A stretch of DNA of 64,000 nucleotides from JBKBIP01 sp046297495 (GCA_046297495.1 JBKBIP010000026.1:21180-85179), one strand, 5' to 3'; shown: positions 33,982-42,726, numbered from the stretch's first letter. Notes: generated by a model not told the origin, from the sequence alone. Made by a program: numbers and translations.

Positions 33982-34904
33982 AGCTGTGCATCATGGATTT
34001 CCCGGCTGAACCGAGTGAGTTGGCCCCGTGGCTGGAACGCCAACTAGTAGGCCCGCGACTGGCCGAGCTGGTCGCCGAGCTGGCCGCCGTGCACAAGGTC
34101 GAGAATGGCAGCCATGCGTCCTTGAATGAATTGTTGGCGCACTATCAGACCCCCATCTTGAGCCAAGGCCTGTCCGTGCTGCCAGCGCCGCAGCTGTCCC
34201 GCTTGTTGCGGCAGCCTCGGCTGTTGTTGGAATTGCAAGCGTTGGTTCTGGAACAAGGGGGTTCGTATTGGGATCGGTTGATCGATGCCGCCGCCCCCTT
34301 CCCATCGGAAATACGACGCGGCGCCAACCGTTTGCGACAGTTTCTGAACCAGGAATTCATCACGCCGGCAGTCGTGCAGATTGCCTGGTATCGCCGCCCT
34401 TGGTTCGTCAGCTTGGCCACGGCCGCCGCCCTTGTGTTGACAGTGAGCGGCGGCTTGTATTATTTCCCGCCGTTGCGGCCCATGGTCTTCACGTCATCCC
34501 CGCCAGCCTTGGTCCACGTTACTACTCCCGCCTGGGGCTGGGCCAAACCGGCGGCCCTGCCGCAAGATTTGCCGGCCCCGGAATATCTGGATCACCTGGC
34601 CGACGCCGCCAACGACTGGTTCAAGCAACGCCCTGACACCCCGGCAGCCCTATCGAAACGCATTTTGGAAATGCGCCAGGGTTGCTCGGTGTTGCTGCTG
34701 GCGGAACATGCCCCCTTGACAGAGGCCGACCGCGGCTGGTTGCGGCTGCGTTGTCGCGCGTGGGCCGCCCACCTGGACGAGCTGCTCCACAACGTCGAGA
34801 TGGGCCACGATGTCCAGCAGGTGCGCACGGAAGCGGATCAGGTCGTGCGGCAGCTGGTCGCGGCCTTGCGGACCAAAGCGAAGGAAAGAGCGACGCAGTC
34901 CTGA
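33978..34904 (+). CDS. Single-helix membrane protein, likely anti-sigma factor
   Basis: A 308-residue protein. The N-terminal 130 residues are soluble and helical (for example WLERQLVGPRLAELVAELAA and SLNELLAHYQTPIL). One membrane helix follows (FVSLATAAALVLTVSGGLYY) and then a C-terminal extracytoplasmic helical part (about 160-308). It has no zinc-finger ZAS motif. The gene overlaps the sigma-factor stop codon by ATGA, implying translational coupling; a membrane protein coupled to an ECF sigma factor is usually its anti-sigma factor. That function is inferred from context; the sequence family is unknown to me. Confidence 0.7.
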   Translation: MKLCIMDFPAEPSELAPWLERQLVGPRLAELVAELAAVHKVENGSHASLNELLAHYQTPILSQGLSVLPAPQLSRLLRQPRLLLELQALVLEQGGSYWDRLIDAAAPFPSEIRRGANRLRQFLNQEFITPAVVQIAWYRRPWFVSLATAAALVLTVSGGLYYFPPLRPMVFTSSPPALVHVTTPAWGWAKPAALPQDLPAPEYLDHLADAANDWFKQRPDTPAALSKRILEMRQGCSVLLLAEHAPLTEADRGWLRLRCRAWAAHLDELLHNVEMGHDVQQVRTEADQVVRQLVAALRTKAKERATQS

Positions 34905-35009
34905 CATCGATTTTCCCCCCCCCGCGCAAGTTCTCATGATCGGATCATTTTGTTATTGGAGGGGAAGAACACTTCAAACGCGGACTCACCCGCGAAGGAG
35001 AAATCCAAC

Positions 35010-35375
35010 ATGTTACGCAAAGCAGCGTTTCTACTCGTGCCGGGCGTGCTGGTCGCCGTGACGGCTTTCAGCTTCAACACCAAGGAAGCATCGGCCTTGA
35101 CGGTGAATCAAGTGCGTGCCACGGACGTAGCCCAGTCATCGGATGAGGCGACGGAGCAGCTTGCGCATGGCTACGGGGGCTACTACGGTGGTTATCGGGG
35201 TGGCTACTACGGTGGCTATGGCGGTTTCCGAGGGGGCTACTACGGCGGTTATCGGGGTGGCTACTACGGCGGCTATGGCGGCTACCGAGGGGGTTACTAC
35301 GGCGGCTATGGCGGCTACCGAGGGGGTTACTACGGTGGCTATTACGGCGGCTTCCGAGGACCGTGGTGCAACTGA
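35010..35375 (+). CDS. Secreted Gly/Tyr/Arg-rich repeat protein
   Basis: A 121-residue exported protein. The signal peptide MLRKAAFLLVPGVLVAVTAF is followed by about 25 ordinary residues. Then comes an about 70-residue low-complexity region made of GYYGGYRG-like repeats (GGYYGGYRGGYYGGYGGFRG and so on). The DNA is correspondingly repetitive from about 35166 to 35360. Such Gly/Tyr-rich tracts occur in adhesive and structural proteins and in phase-separating domains; no specific role can be given. AAGGAG precedes the ATG. It follows a sigma/anti-sigma pair and may be part of its regulon (inference). Confidence 0.75.
   Translation: MLRKAAFLLVPGVLVAVTAFSFNTKEASALTVNQVRATDVAQSSDEATEQLAHGYGGYYGGYRGGYYGGYGGFRGGYYGGYRGGYYGGYGGYRGGYYGGYGGYRGGYYGGYYGGFRGPWCN
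35166..35360 (+). repeat. Imperfect tandem repeats coding for Gly/Tyr motifs
   Basis: Multiple copies of GGCTACTACGG-like and GGTTATCGGGG-like segments of 12 to 33 bases, in frame with the Gly/Tyr-rich gene. Their near-identity suggests recent expansion or gene conversion and slippage-prone DNA. Confidence 0.7.
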
Positions 35376-35477
35376 TCGGATTTTCTGGTGAGCGGGAGAC
35401 GTTTGCCTCCGGGTTCCATTCCTCACCTGGAGGCAGTGAGCTCCCGCTCATTCCCCATAACGGAAGGGAGAGGCGCG

Positions 35478-35996
35478 ATGAAACGCTTGTTTCCCATCTT
35501 GGTTTTCCTGGCTGCCGCTCATCTGACGTTGGCGGCGTGCAGCGCGGCCCATTGGCGACTGCCCCCTGACAATACAATGGGCAAGTTCCTGGCTTGGTAC
35601 GGCAGCGTCTCCGGCGCCGGTTCAACGTTTCCCTTCTTCGCGCCCAAGGTGGCGCCGCAATTGAAAGCAACATTCACGCTGACCGACGCCGAGGGGCAAA
35701 CCTGGACTGAAGAGGCCGAGCAAGGGGACAATCGTGAGGCCAATCTCCGCTATCTGAGCACGATCAATCTGTTCTCCTATCCCGAAGTGGGGGAAGCAGT
35801 GGCGGCTTCATGGGCGGCGCACCTGTTGGGCAATTATTCCGATGCCCAGACCGTGCAGGTACAAGTCGATGTCCTCGAACTGCCTAGCATGGAACACTAT
35901 CGCGACGGCGACCGCCCGCGCTGGCGGTTGTTGTATCAACGGTCCTTCACGCGGGACCCATCCGCGCGGAACGACACTTCTCCGAAGCGTCGCTAA
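35478..35996 (+). CDS. Predicted lipoprotein beside the HTTM gene
   Basis: A 172-residue exported protein. The signal peptide MKRLFPILVFLAAAHLTLAA ends next to a Cys (lipobox LTLAAC), so a lipoprotein is likely. The mature part has PPDNTMGKFLAWYGSV and a beta-rich middle (TFTLTDAEGQTWTEEAEQGD), without a named domain. The stop is 22 bases before the HTTM gene start on the same strand, so the pair is probably one transcript and may work together at the membrane. A ribosome site (GGAAGGGAGAG) precedes the ATG at 35478. Confidence 0.7.
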   Translation: MKRLFPILVFLAAAHLTLAACSAAHWRLPPDNTMGKFLAWYGSVSGAGSTFPFFAPKVAPQLKATFTLTDAEGQTWTEEAEQGDNREANLRYLSTINLFSYPEVGEAVAASWAAHLLGNYSDAQTVQVQVDVLELPSMEHYRDGDRPRWRLLYQRSFTRDPSARNDTSPKRR

Positions 35997-36018
35997 CCTA
36001 AGCCATTAGAGGACGATC

Positions 36019-37068
36019 ATGAACGGGACGGCAACATTGAGCACGGGGTTCTTGCGATTGCGGGCCGGTTTCTGGCGGTTCGTCGCCGCTCCGGCGTCTC
36101 CCAAACCGTTGGCGGTGCTGCGTGTCGGCGTGTGCGCCGTGTTGATCCTGCAAGCGTTGAGTTTGGCCGGCAGCGTGCGGGAGCTATACGGCCCGCTCGG
36201 CGTCGTACAGTGGAGCGTGTTGGAGGACGCTTTGGCCCCCGGCGTGCCGCGCTTGTCGTGGGTGACGGCGGCGCTGACGCTATGGGATGTCGGTCCCGAA
36301 TCGGCCATCCACGCCGTCTTTCTGGTCTATGTCGCTGGCTTGTCGTTTTTGCTGCTCGGCTGGCACACCCGCGCGGCGGCGATCGTGACTTTCTTGACGC
36401 ACTTGCTTTTGAAGAATGGTGCTTTGGCGTCGGTGTATGGGGTAGATACGTTCGCGCAGATCATGCTCTTTTATTTCGTCTGGATGCCGGTGGGGGACGC
36501 CTATTCCCTGGATCGTCTGTGGGGCCGAACCACGGGGACACCCGCCCCCGCTCACCGCCTCAGCCTTCGGGTCGTGCAGTTGCAATTGTGCATCGTCTAT
36601 TTCGCCACCGGCATCGAAAAGGCGTTGGGCATCGATTGGTGGAATGGCATGGCCATCTGGTCGTCGGTGATGCGCTCGGACCTGTGCCCCTTCGATATGG
36701 CTTGGCTGGCCGGCGTGCCGTGGGTGGCGATGTTGTTGGGCTGGGGAACGCTGCTGCTCGAAGTGGGCTATCCGATCTTTATGTGGCCGCGCTGGACTCG
36801 GCCGGTGTGGGGCTGGGGAATCATCTCGCTTCATGCCGGCATCGCCGTTTTTCTGGGTCTATACAGCTTCGCCGCCATCATGGGAGTATTCACCTTCGCC
36901 GCCTTCCTGGTCCCCGCCGAGCCCCGGTCAGCGGCAGGAGAGGAACAGAAGACCAGCGCGGCCGCAGGGTGGCCGGGGCAGAGCGGAGCAATGCCCCGAC
37001 GCGAAGCTGCCAGGGTTTCACTGCGTTCAATCCCAGCCACCCCGTCCGCCTCGTGCCCGCGTCACTAG
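36019..37068 (+). CDS. HTTM domain membrane protein
   Basis: A 349-residue multi-pass membrane protein of the HTTM family (the horizontally transferred transmembrane domain related to vitamin K-dependent gamma-carboxylase). At least six helices are visible, e.g. VLRVGVCAVLILQALSLAGS, HAVFLVYVAGLSFLLLGWHT and VFTFAAFLVPAE-like stretches. Diagnostic parts are RLSLRVVQLQLCIVYFATGI, EKALGIDWWNG and GYPIFMWP. The Lys and His of true carboxylases were not securely placed, so its chemistry is unknown. It follows a lipoprotein gene at 22 bases and converges with an amidohydrolase gene. Its last 40 residues are low-complexity. Confidence 0.82.
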   Translation: MNGTATLSTGFLRLRAGFWRFVAAPASPKPLAVLRVGVCAVLILQALSLAGSVRELYGPLGVVQWSVLEDALAPGVPRLSWVTAALTLWDVGPESAIHAVFLVYVAGLSFLLLGWHTRAAAIVTFLTHLLLKNGALASVYGVDTFAQIMLFYFVWMPVGDAYSLDRLWGRTTGTPAPAHRLSLRVVQLQLCIVYFATGIEKALGIDWWNGMAIWSSVMRSDLCPFDMAWLAGVPWVAMLLGWGTLLLEVGYPIFMWPRWTRPVWGWGIISLHAGIAVFLGLYSFAAIMGVFTFAAFLVPAEPRSAAGEEQKTSAAAGWPGQSGAMPRREAARVSLRSIPATPSASCPRH

Positions 37069-37092
37069 CGCGGGAACGAGGACAGGATGCGT

Positions 37093-38559
37093 TCAGCGGA
37101 TCGATTTGGGGGCCTTTTGGCCTTGGGGGATTTTGGTGGTGTATTTGCGGCCTTTCATGCGCTCGTTAAAATCGGCCTTGGCTTCGGCGATCAGTTGCTC
37201 ATCTTGCAGCAAATCGACAGTGGACAGGGCCAGCACCTTGGCCGCCGTCATCATCCCCTTATGGCCGATGGGAGAGCCGATGGCGGCGACGTTTTGCCAG
37301 CTGTGGCCGGGACTACCGGCGGCGAAACAAGCTGTGCTCAAGCCGCCCGTCGGCACGAACCAGCTGACGTCGCCCACATCCGTGGAGCCGCCCATGGGAG
37401 AATACGGTTTCCGCGGCAAATCCTCGATGGTGTCGTTCAACGCCTTGTTTTCCTTGTGCTGGAAGATGTCCCGCAGCGAGGTTTGCAGTTGTTGGGCGAG
37501 GCGCACATCCGCGTCATCGAATCGCGGCGGACCAATGCGCTTGAAATTGCCCTCGATCATTTGGGACAGAGGCAAATTCGGGATGATCTCATGACAGTCG
37601 GAATCGACGTGGATGTCCACCTTGGTGCGCGTCATCTTGGCGGCGGCCTCGGCAATGTCACATATCCAGTCGAATTGATACTCGGCGTCCTCGTGGGTGT
37701 TGGCCCGGACGTAATACCAGACCTGAGCCGTCGCCGGCACCACGTTGGGCTGGCCGCCGCCGTTGGTGATGACGTAATGGATGCGGCTGGTTTCCTTGAT
37801 ATGTTCCCGCAGGTAGTTGGTGCCGATATTCATGAGTTCCACGGCATCCAGCGCGCTGCGCCCTTTTTCCGGGCTTCCCGAAGCATGGGCGGCCAAGCCG
37901 TGGAAGGTAAATTTGGCCGAGATGGCCGCCTTGCTGGATTGATAGGCAATCTTGTTCTGGGTGCCCGGATGCCAATGTAAACAGGCGTCCAAGTCAGCAA
38001 ATTGTCCATCCAGCGTCATATAAACCTTGCCGATGACGGTTTCCTCGGCGGGGGTGCCATAGACGCGAATGGTGCCCGGCAGCTTGTGCTTGTCATAGAC
38101 CGCCTTGACCGCCAGGGCCGCCCCCACCGCCGCCGTCCCCAAGGCGCAGTGGCCGCAGCCGTGCCCCGTCGTCCGGCCCAAGATCGGCTTGCGTTCACCG
38201 CTGACCTGCTGCGACAACTCTGGCAGGGCGTCGTATTCGGCCAGGATGCCGATGATCGGCTTGCCAGAGCCGTACTCGGCGACGAACGCCGTCGGCATGT
38301 TGCTGACACCTTCCTTGACTTTGAAGCCGTTTTTCTTCAGTACGCCCACCAACCGGGCCGCCGAGCGATATTCCTCCAGCCCAATCTCGGCGTATTCCCA
38401 AATGTCTTGATTGACGGCGATCAGCTCGGGTTGAATCGAGTCCAAATAACGAACCATGTCCTGTTGCACGGGAGACAGCGGGGCCAGCGTTTGGGCCTGA
38501 CTAACGGCAGCCGACAATGACAGGGTCAGACCAAGAGCCAGAATGATTGCTCGATGCAT
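37093..38559 (-). CDS. Secreted M20D family amidohydrolase (AbgB-like)
   Basis: A 488-residue exported metal-dependent amidohydrolase of the peptidase M20D group, similar to p-aminobenzoyl-glutamate hydrolase subunit B. A signal peptide (MHRAIILALGLTLSLSAAVS) is present, unlike the cytosolic AbgB. Metal-site motifs: GHGCGHCALGTAAVGAA, YGTPAEETVIGKVYM, LHWHPG and a later SPMGGSTDVGDVSW. The lid domain lies between (about residues 190-320, HASGSPEKGRSALDAVELMN). It would hydrolyse an N-acyl amino acid or peptide bond in the periplasm. Only one subunit is encoded; an AbgA partner is not in view. The ATG at 38559 gives the signal peptide. It converges with the HTTM gene 24 bases away. Confidence 0.88.
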   Translation of the reverse strand: MHRAIILALGLTLSLSAAVSQAQTLAPLSPVQQDMVRYLDSIQPELIAVNQDIWEYAEIGLEEYRSAARLVGVLKKNGFKVKEGVSNMPTAFVAEYGSGKPIIGILAEYDALPELSQQVSGERKPILGRTTGHGCGHCALGTAAVGAALAVKAVYDKHKLPGTIRVYGTPAEETVIGKVYMTLDGQFADLDACLHWHPGTQNKIAYQSSKAAISAKFTFHGLAAHASGSPEKGRSALDAVELMNIGTNYLREHIKETSRIHYVITNGGGQPNVVPATAQVWYYVRANTHEDAEYQFDWICDIAEAAAKMTRTKVDIHVDSDCHEIIPNLPLSQMIEGNFKRIGPPRFDDADVRLAQQLQTSLRDIFQHKENKALNDTIEDLPRKPYSPMGGSTDVGDVSWFVPTGGLSTACFAAGSPGHSWQNVAAIGSPIGHKGMMTAAKVLALSTVDLLQDEQLIAEAKADFNERMKGRKYTTKIPQGQKAPKSIR

Positions 38560-38656
38560 GGTGCGGCACTCTCCTATCAATGAGGATAAATCTGGGTGAG
38601 GCGTGAAATAGTGTAACAGAGGAACAGCGCTGGGGAAAGCAGTTGGTTTCCTTGGT

Positions 38657-38703
38657 TGGATCGTGCGACGCGGCATGTCGGGGAGCGAGCGCGAACCGAT
38701 CCA
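38657..38703. repeat. Worn dispersed palindrome, copy 8
   Basis: The right arm GAGCGCGAACCGATCCA (38687-38703) is clear and of the GGTTCGCGCTC subtype; the left arm (TGGATCGTGCGACG, from 38657) is degenerate. It lies between divergent genes upstream of the succinate dehydrogenase locus. Confidence 0.5.
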
Positions 38704-38844
38704 TCGATGATGCCAAGAAGCCCCTAGCCGGTGTTTCGTCGATTCGTACAAAGTCCGTGGGGTATTTGTCCTTCCATCCTGATTCTCCACGCGACGGCTT
38801 GGTTTTCCAACCGGCGAGCTTATTCCAAGTGAGGTATACGGTTC

Positions 38845-39750
38845 ATGGCGCAAGTGATGACGCCGGCGCCGGCGACAGGTTTCGGGGCGACGGCGCGGCG
38901 GGACAATTGGTGGCTCGGTCCCTTGGCGACGTTTCTGGGACTGATGGCCTTCATCATCTACGGCAACATCGTTCTCTTTCAGGGAAAATACTTCGAGATT
39001 CGGCAGGACCGGGCCAACTTCAGCGGACCGGAAGTGGCGCCGTATCTGGCCCCCTTTTACGCGCCGTTGATCTATGACGCGCACAGCTCCCACGCTTGGA
39101 TCCAGGCGGCGCGGCCCAGCTGGTGGCCGGGCTGGATGCCGTTCTCGTCGGCCATGCTCATTCTCATTTTTCCGTTAGGATTCCGCTTTACTTGTTACTA
39201 CTACCGTAAAGCGTATTATCGCTCCTTTTGGCTCGACCCCCCCGCCTGTGCCGTGGGGGAGCCGCGCAAGGGCTACTGGGGAGAAAACCACTGGCCGTTG
39301 CTGATCCAGAATAGTCATCGTTACTTCATGTACTTCGCGGTGATTTTTTTGGTGCTGCTGGGTTGGGACGCCCTCAAGGCCTTCTGGTGGCCAGTGATAA
39401 AAGGCGATGAGGTTGTGGGCCACCGCTTGGGCATGGGGCTAGGCACGTTGATCATGATTGTCAACGTGGTGTTGCTCAGCTTCTACACCCTTGGCTGTCA
39501 TTCGGTTCGTCACCTGGTCGGCGGGCGGTTGAATCACTTTGCTTGCTACACTTGCCCCATCGGCAACGGCGCGGCGACAAATAACGAACCCGTCCAGATT
39601 CGCTCCGGCTATAAATTCTGGAAGTGGAGCACGCGCCTGAACGAGCATCACATGCTCTGGGCGTGGTGCTCGCTGTTCAGCGTGGGCTTCACCGATTTCT
39701 ACATTCGCATGTGCGCGATGGGCTATTGGAACGATCCGCGCTTCTTTTGA
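38845..39750 (+). CDS. sdhC: Succinate dehydrogenase membrane anchor subunit
   Basis: A 301-residue membrane protein preceding sdhA and sdhB, so by position the quinone-binding anchor of succinate dehydrogenase/fumarate reductase (complex II). At least five helices: WWLGPLATFLGLMAFIIYGN, AMLILIFPLGFRFTCYY, SHRYFMYFAVIFLVLLGWDA, LGTLIMIVNVVLLSFYTLG, and LWAWCSLFSVGFTDFYI. Candidate heme histidines are in NSHRYFMYF, GCHSVRHLV and NEHHMLW. It is longer than the common 200-250 residues and has additional Cys (CHSVRH, CYTCPIG, CSLF, CAM). The start has AGGTATACGG upstream. A palindrome separates it from sdhA. Confidence 0.8.
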   Translation: MAQVMTPAPATGFGATARRDNWWLGPLATFLGLMAFIIYGNIVLFQGKYFEIRQDRANFSGPEVAPYLAPFYAPLIYDAHSSHAWIQAARPSWWPGWMPFSSAMLILIFPLGFRFTCYYYRKAYYRSFWLDPPACAVGEPRKGYWGENHWPLLIQNSHRYFMYFAVIFLVLLGWDALKAFWWPVIKGDEVVGHRLGMGLGTLIMIVNVVLLSFYTLGCHSVRHLVGGRLNHFACYTCPIGNGAATNNEPVQIRSGYKFWKWSTRLNEHHMLWAWCSLFSVGFTDFYIRMCAMGYWNDPRFF

Positions 39751-39769
39751 TGGTCATCGTTCCGTCACG

Positions 39770-39813
39770 GAGTTAGCGTTTCGCGTGAGGACTTGCGCGC
39801 GAAACGATAACTC
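39770..39813. repeat. Dispersed palindrome, copy 9 (between sdhC and sdhA)
   Basis: Arms GAGTTAGCGTTTCGCG (39770-39785) and CGCGAAACGATAACTC (39798-39813) pair with one mismatch and a 12-base loop. The consensus GATTCAT is GAGTTA here, with the matching change on the other arm. It lies within a likely operon. Confidence 0.88.
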
Positions 39814-39851
39814 CCATGTGGGTATTTTTCAGCATACTCTTGAGTACAACT

Positions 39852-41726
39852 ATGTCCGAATTTGAAACGCACGAACACGATGTCATCGTCATCGGCGCCG
39901 GTGGCGCGGGCTTGCGGGCTGCCATTGAGGCATCGGCGGCGGGGGTGTCCGTCGGTCTGATCTGCAAATCGCTGTTGGGCAAGGCGCACACGGTCATGGC
40001 CGAGGGGGGGGTCGCGGCGGCGTTGGCCAACGTCGATGCCCGCGACAACTGGAAGGTCCACTTCGCCGATACCATGCGCGGCGGGCAATATGTCAACAAC
40101 TGGCGCATGGCTCAGCTGCACGCCCAGGAAGCCCCCGACCGCGTGCGCGAGCTGGAAGCGTGGGGGGCCGTGTTCGACCGTACCCGTGACGGCCGTATCT
40201 TGCAGCGCAACTTCGGCGGCCATCGCTACCCGCGTCTGGCCCATGTCGGCGACCGCACCGGCTTGGAAATGATCCGCACCTTGCAGGATCACGGCGTTCA
40301 TCAGGGCATCGATGTGTACATGGAATGTACCATCATTCGTCTGCTCAAGGATGGCGACCGCATCAGCGGAGCGTTCGGCTACTATCGGGAAAAAGGTCGG
40401 TTCGTCGTCTTCAAGGCCAAGGCGGTCGTGCTGGCCACCGGCGGTATCGGCAAGGCGTACAAGATCACGAGCAACAGCTGGGAATACACCGGCGATGGCC
40501 ATAGCTTGGCTTATCATGCCGGAGCCGAGCTGATCGACATGGAGTTCATTCAGTTTCACCCCACGGGCATGGTCTGGCCACCGAGCGTGCGCGGTATCCT
40601 GGTCACCGAAGGAGTGCGCGGTGAAGGCGGCTGTCTGCGCAATAGTACCGGCGAACGTTTCATGTTCGGCGACATCCCAGACAATTACAAGCCGCAGACC
40701 GCCGACAACGAAGAAGAAGGCTTCTTGTACGTCTTGGGAGAACCCTATCAGGGGAAGGACTCGCGCCGGCCGCCGGAGCTGCTCACGCGTGATCACGTGG
40801 CCCGCTGCATCGTGCGCGAAGTCAAGGAAGGACGTGGCAGCCCGCACGGCGGCGTCTTTTTAGAGCTGGAAAGCTTCGCTACCTGGATGAAGAAACGCCA
40901 AGCGGGTTTCAACGCCGCCGAGCACTGGAAGAAAAAGCTGCCCAGCATGTATCACCAGTTCAAGGAGCTGGGAAACCTGGACATCACCAAGCAGCCGATG
41001 GAAGTCGGCCCCACGACGCATTACGTCATGGGGGGTGTGCGCGTCGAAGCCGACACGCAGATGTCGCGCGTGCCGGGATTGTTCGCCTGTGGTGAGTGCG
41101 CCGCCGGCATCAACGGCGCCAATCGGCTTGGTGGCAATTCATTGTCCGATTTGCTGGTGCTGGGCAAGCGGGCGGGGGAGTTCGCGGCCCAATTCGCCAA
41201 GGAGCACGGCGCGGGACAAGTCCACAACGACCAAGTGGCGGAAGCGGCTCGCTGGGCGTTGAGCTTCATCGACGAACCCCAGGGGGACGAGAACCCCTAC
41301 CAGGTCCAAGCCGACTTGCAAGAAATGATGCAGGATTTGGTCGGAATCGTCCGCAAGGAAGAGGAAATGCTCCGCGCCCTGGAGGGCCTCGCCCAGCTCA
41401 AGGAGCGGGCACGCAAAGTGCGAGCGCCGATCAACCGTGAATACAATCCCGGCTGGCACACCTGCCTGGATTTGCTCAACTTGATGACCGTTTCCGAGGC
41501 GATCACCCGCTCCGCCCTGGAACGCAAGGAAAGTCGGGGCGGCCAGTTCCGCGACGACTACCCGCGCAAGGACTCGGCCCATTTTGGTAAAGTAAACTCC
41601 GTGGTCTGGAAGGCCGACGACGGCTCCATGCAATTCCGCTTCGAGCGCATTCCGGATATGCCTGAAGAATTGAAGGAAGTGATCCGAGAGCAGAACGACG
41701 GCAAGTTGCCGGAAGAGTTGGCGTGA
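39852..41726 (+). CDS. sdhA: Succinate dehydrogenase flavoprotein subunit
   Basis: A 624-residue FAD-binding catalytic subunit of succinate dehydrogenase/fumarate reductase, oxidising succinate to fumarate in the citric acid cycle. Seen: the dinucleotide-binding start HDVIVIGAGGAGLRAAIEAS, the FAD-linking histidine segment KAHTVMAEGGVAAAL, MEFIQFHPTGMVWPP and LVTEGVRGEGG, and active-site Arg/His in YVMGGVRVEADTQ and RLGGNSLSDLLVLGKRAGEF. The C-terminal capping and helical domains follow with EYNPGWHTCLDLLNLMTVSE. It follows the sdhC anchor and precedes sdhB. The ATG at 39852 gives MSEFETHEHDVIVIG; an earlier in-frame ATG lies in the palindrome region. Confidence 0.95.
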   Translation: MSEFETHEHDVIVIGAGGAGLRAAIEASAAGVSVGLICKSLLGKAHTVMAEGGVAAALANVDARDNWKVHFADTMRGGQYVNNWRMAQLHAQEAPDRVRELEAWGAVFDRTRDGRILQRNFGGHRYPRLAHVGDRTGLEMIRTLQDHGVHQGIDVYMECTIIRLLKDGDRISGAFGYYREKGRFVVFKAKAVVLATGGIGKAYKITSNSWEYTGDGHSLAYHAGAELIDMEFIQFHPTGMVWPPSVRGILVTEGVRGEGGCLRNSTGERFMFGDIPDNYKPQTADNEEEGFLYVLGEPYQGKDSRRPPELLTRDHVARCIVREVKEGRGSPHGGVFLELESFATWMKKRQAGFNAAEHWKKKLPSMYHQFKELGNLDITKQPMEVGPTTHYVMGGVRVEADTQMSRVPGLFACGECAAGINGANRLGGNSLSDLLVLGKRAGEFAAQFAKEHGAGQVHNDQVAEAARWALSFIDEPQGDENPYQVQADLQEMMQDLVGIVRKEEEMLRALEGLAQLKERARKVRAPINREYNPGWHTCLDLLNLMTVSEAITRSALERKESRGGQFRDDYPRKDSAHFGKVNSVVWKADDGSMQFRFERIPDMPEELKEVIREQNDGKLPEELA

Positions 41727-41740
41727 ACATGGGTAGCGCT

Positions 41741-41784
41741 GATGTATCGATTCACGCTCGACAACGAATGCGAATCGATAAATC
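41741..41784. repeat. Dispersed palindrome, copy 10 (between sdhA and sdhB)
   Basis: Arms GATGTATCGATTCACGC (41741-41757) and GCGAATCGATAAATC (41770-41784) pair imperfectly. It sits 14 bases after the sdhA stop. Confidence 0.75.
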
Positions 41785-41901
41785 CATTACTCAGACATAT
41801 TCACCGTTTTCGCTTGACCGCTACCCGCAATCGGATTGGCGGCTGGAGCTACACGTTGGAATTCCGGCCAGACATCGGTACATCCAAATCGAGACCCTAA
41901 C

Positions 41902-42726
41902 ATGGCACAAGCGACGTTTCGCATCTGGCGTGGCGACAAGAATGGCGGCGACTACCAGGAATACAGCGCCGAGGTGGGGGAGGGGATGGTGGTGCTCGAT
42001 TGCGTGCATCAAATCCAGGCCACGCAAGCCCCCGACCTGGCCTGCCGCTGGAATTGTAAGGCCGGCAAGTGCGGTTCCTGCTCGGCGGAGATCAACGGCA
42101 AGCCGCGCCTCATGTGCATGACACGCATGGATGACACGCGTTTCATCACGCCCGGCGAGACTGTCACCGTGCAGCCGATCAAGACCTTCCCGCTGATCAA
42201 GGACCTGGTGACGGATGTTTCCTGGAACTACAAGGTCAACAAGATGATCCCTCCCTTCACGCCGCGCAAGCCGGACGCCCCGGACGGCACCTGGCGCATG
42301 AGCCAGGAAGAAGTGGATCGCATTCAGGAATTCCGCAAGTGCATCGAATGTTTTCTCTGCCAGGATGTCTGCCACGTGTTGCGCGATCACCATAAGACCG
42401 AAGGGGAGCTATTTGGCGGACCACGCTTCATGATCCGGGTGGCCAGTCTGGACATGCACCCGCTGGACACCGTGGATCGGCTGGCGCTGGTCAAGGACGA
42501 ACTGAATATCGGTCTGTGCAACATCACCAAATGCTGCACCGAAGTCTGCCCGGAACACATTCACATCACCGACAACGGCATCATCCCGCTCAAAGAGCGC
42601 GTCGTGGATGAATATTATGATCCGGTCATGTGGTTGTTCCGCAAACTGTTCGGCGCGAAATCGCGCATGGAACGACGCACCTTGCAGACGCTGCCGCTGG
42701 CCCCCGCCGAATCTGCCAAAAGTTGA
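41902..42726 (+). CDS. sdhB: Succinate dehydrogenase iron-sulfur subunit
   Basis: A 274-residue iron-sulfur subunit carrying electrons from SdhA to the membrane quinone site. The N-terminal 2Fe-2S ferredoxin domain has CRWNCKAGKCGSCSAEING, then the RLMC ligand. The C-terminal part has two further cluster motifs, KCIECFLCQDVCHV and NITKCCTEVCPEHI, for the 4Fe-4S and 3Fe-4S centres. KMIPPFTPRKPDAPDG lies between. The order sdhC-sdhA-sdhB fits a three-gene complex II. The ATG at 41902 starts MAQATFRIWRGD, the usual beginning; the longer frame has no homology. It is followed by another palindrome copy. Confidence 0.95.
   Translation: MAQATFRIWRGDKNGGDYQEYSAEVGEGMVVLDCVHQIQATQAPDLACRWNCKAGKCGSCSAEINGKPRLMCMTRMDDTRFITPGETVTVQPIKTFPLIKDLVTDVSWNYKVNKMIPPFTPRKPDAPDGTWRMSQEEVDRIQEFRKCIECFLCQDVCHVLRDHHKTEGELFGGPRFMIRVASLDMHPLDTVDRLALVKDELNIGLCNITKCCTEVCPEHIHITDNGIIPLKERVVDEYYDPVMWLFRKLFGAKSRMERRTLQTLPLAPAESAKS

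Noticed and set aside
35166..35360. Repeats in the Gly/Tyr region considered as a CRISPR array
   Set aside because: Repeat lengths are irregular, there are no unique spacers, and the repeats are in frame within a secreted protein gene.
36132..37169. Open frame of about 345 residues overlapping the HTTM gene in another frame
   Set aside because: Arg/Gly-rich composition typical of a shifted frame; HTTM motifs are in the annotated frame.
37087..37980. Plus-strand frame opposite the M20D gene
   Set aside because: Mirror frame; the minus-strand protein carries metal-site motifs and a signal peptide.
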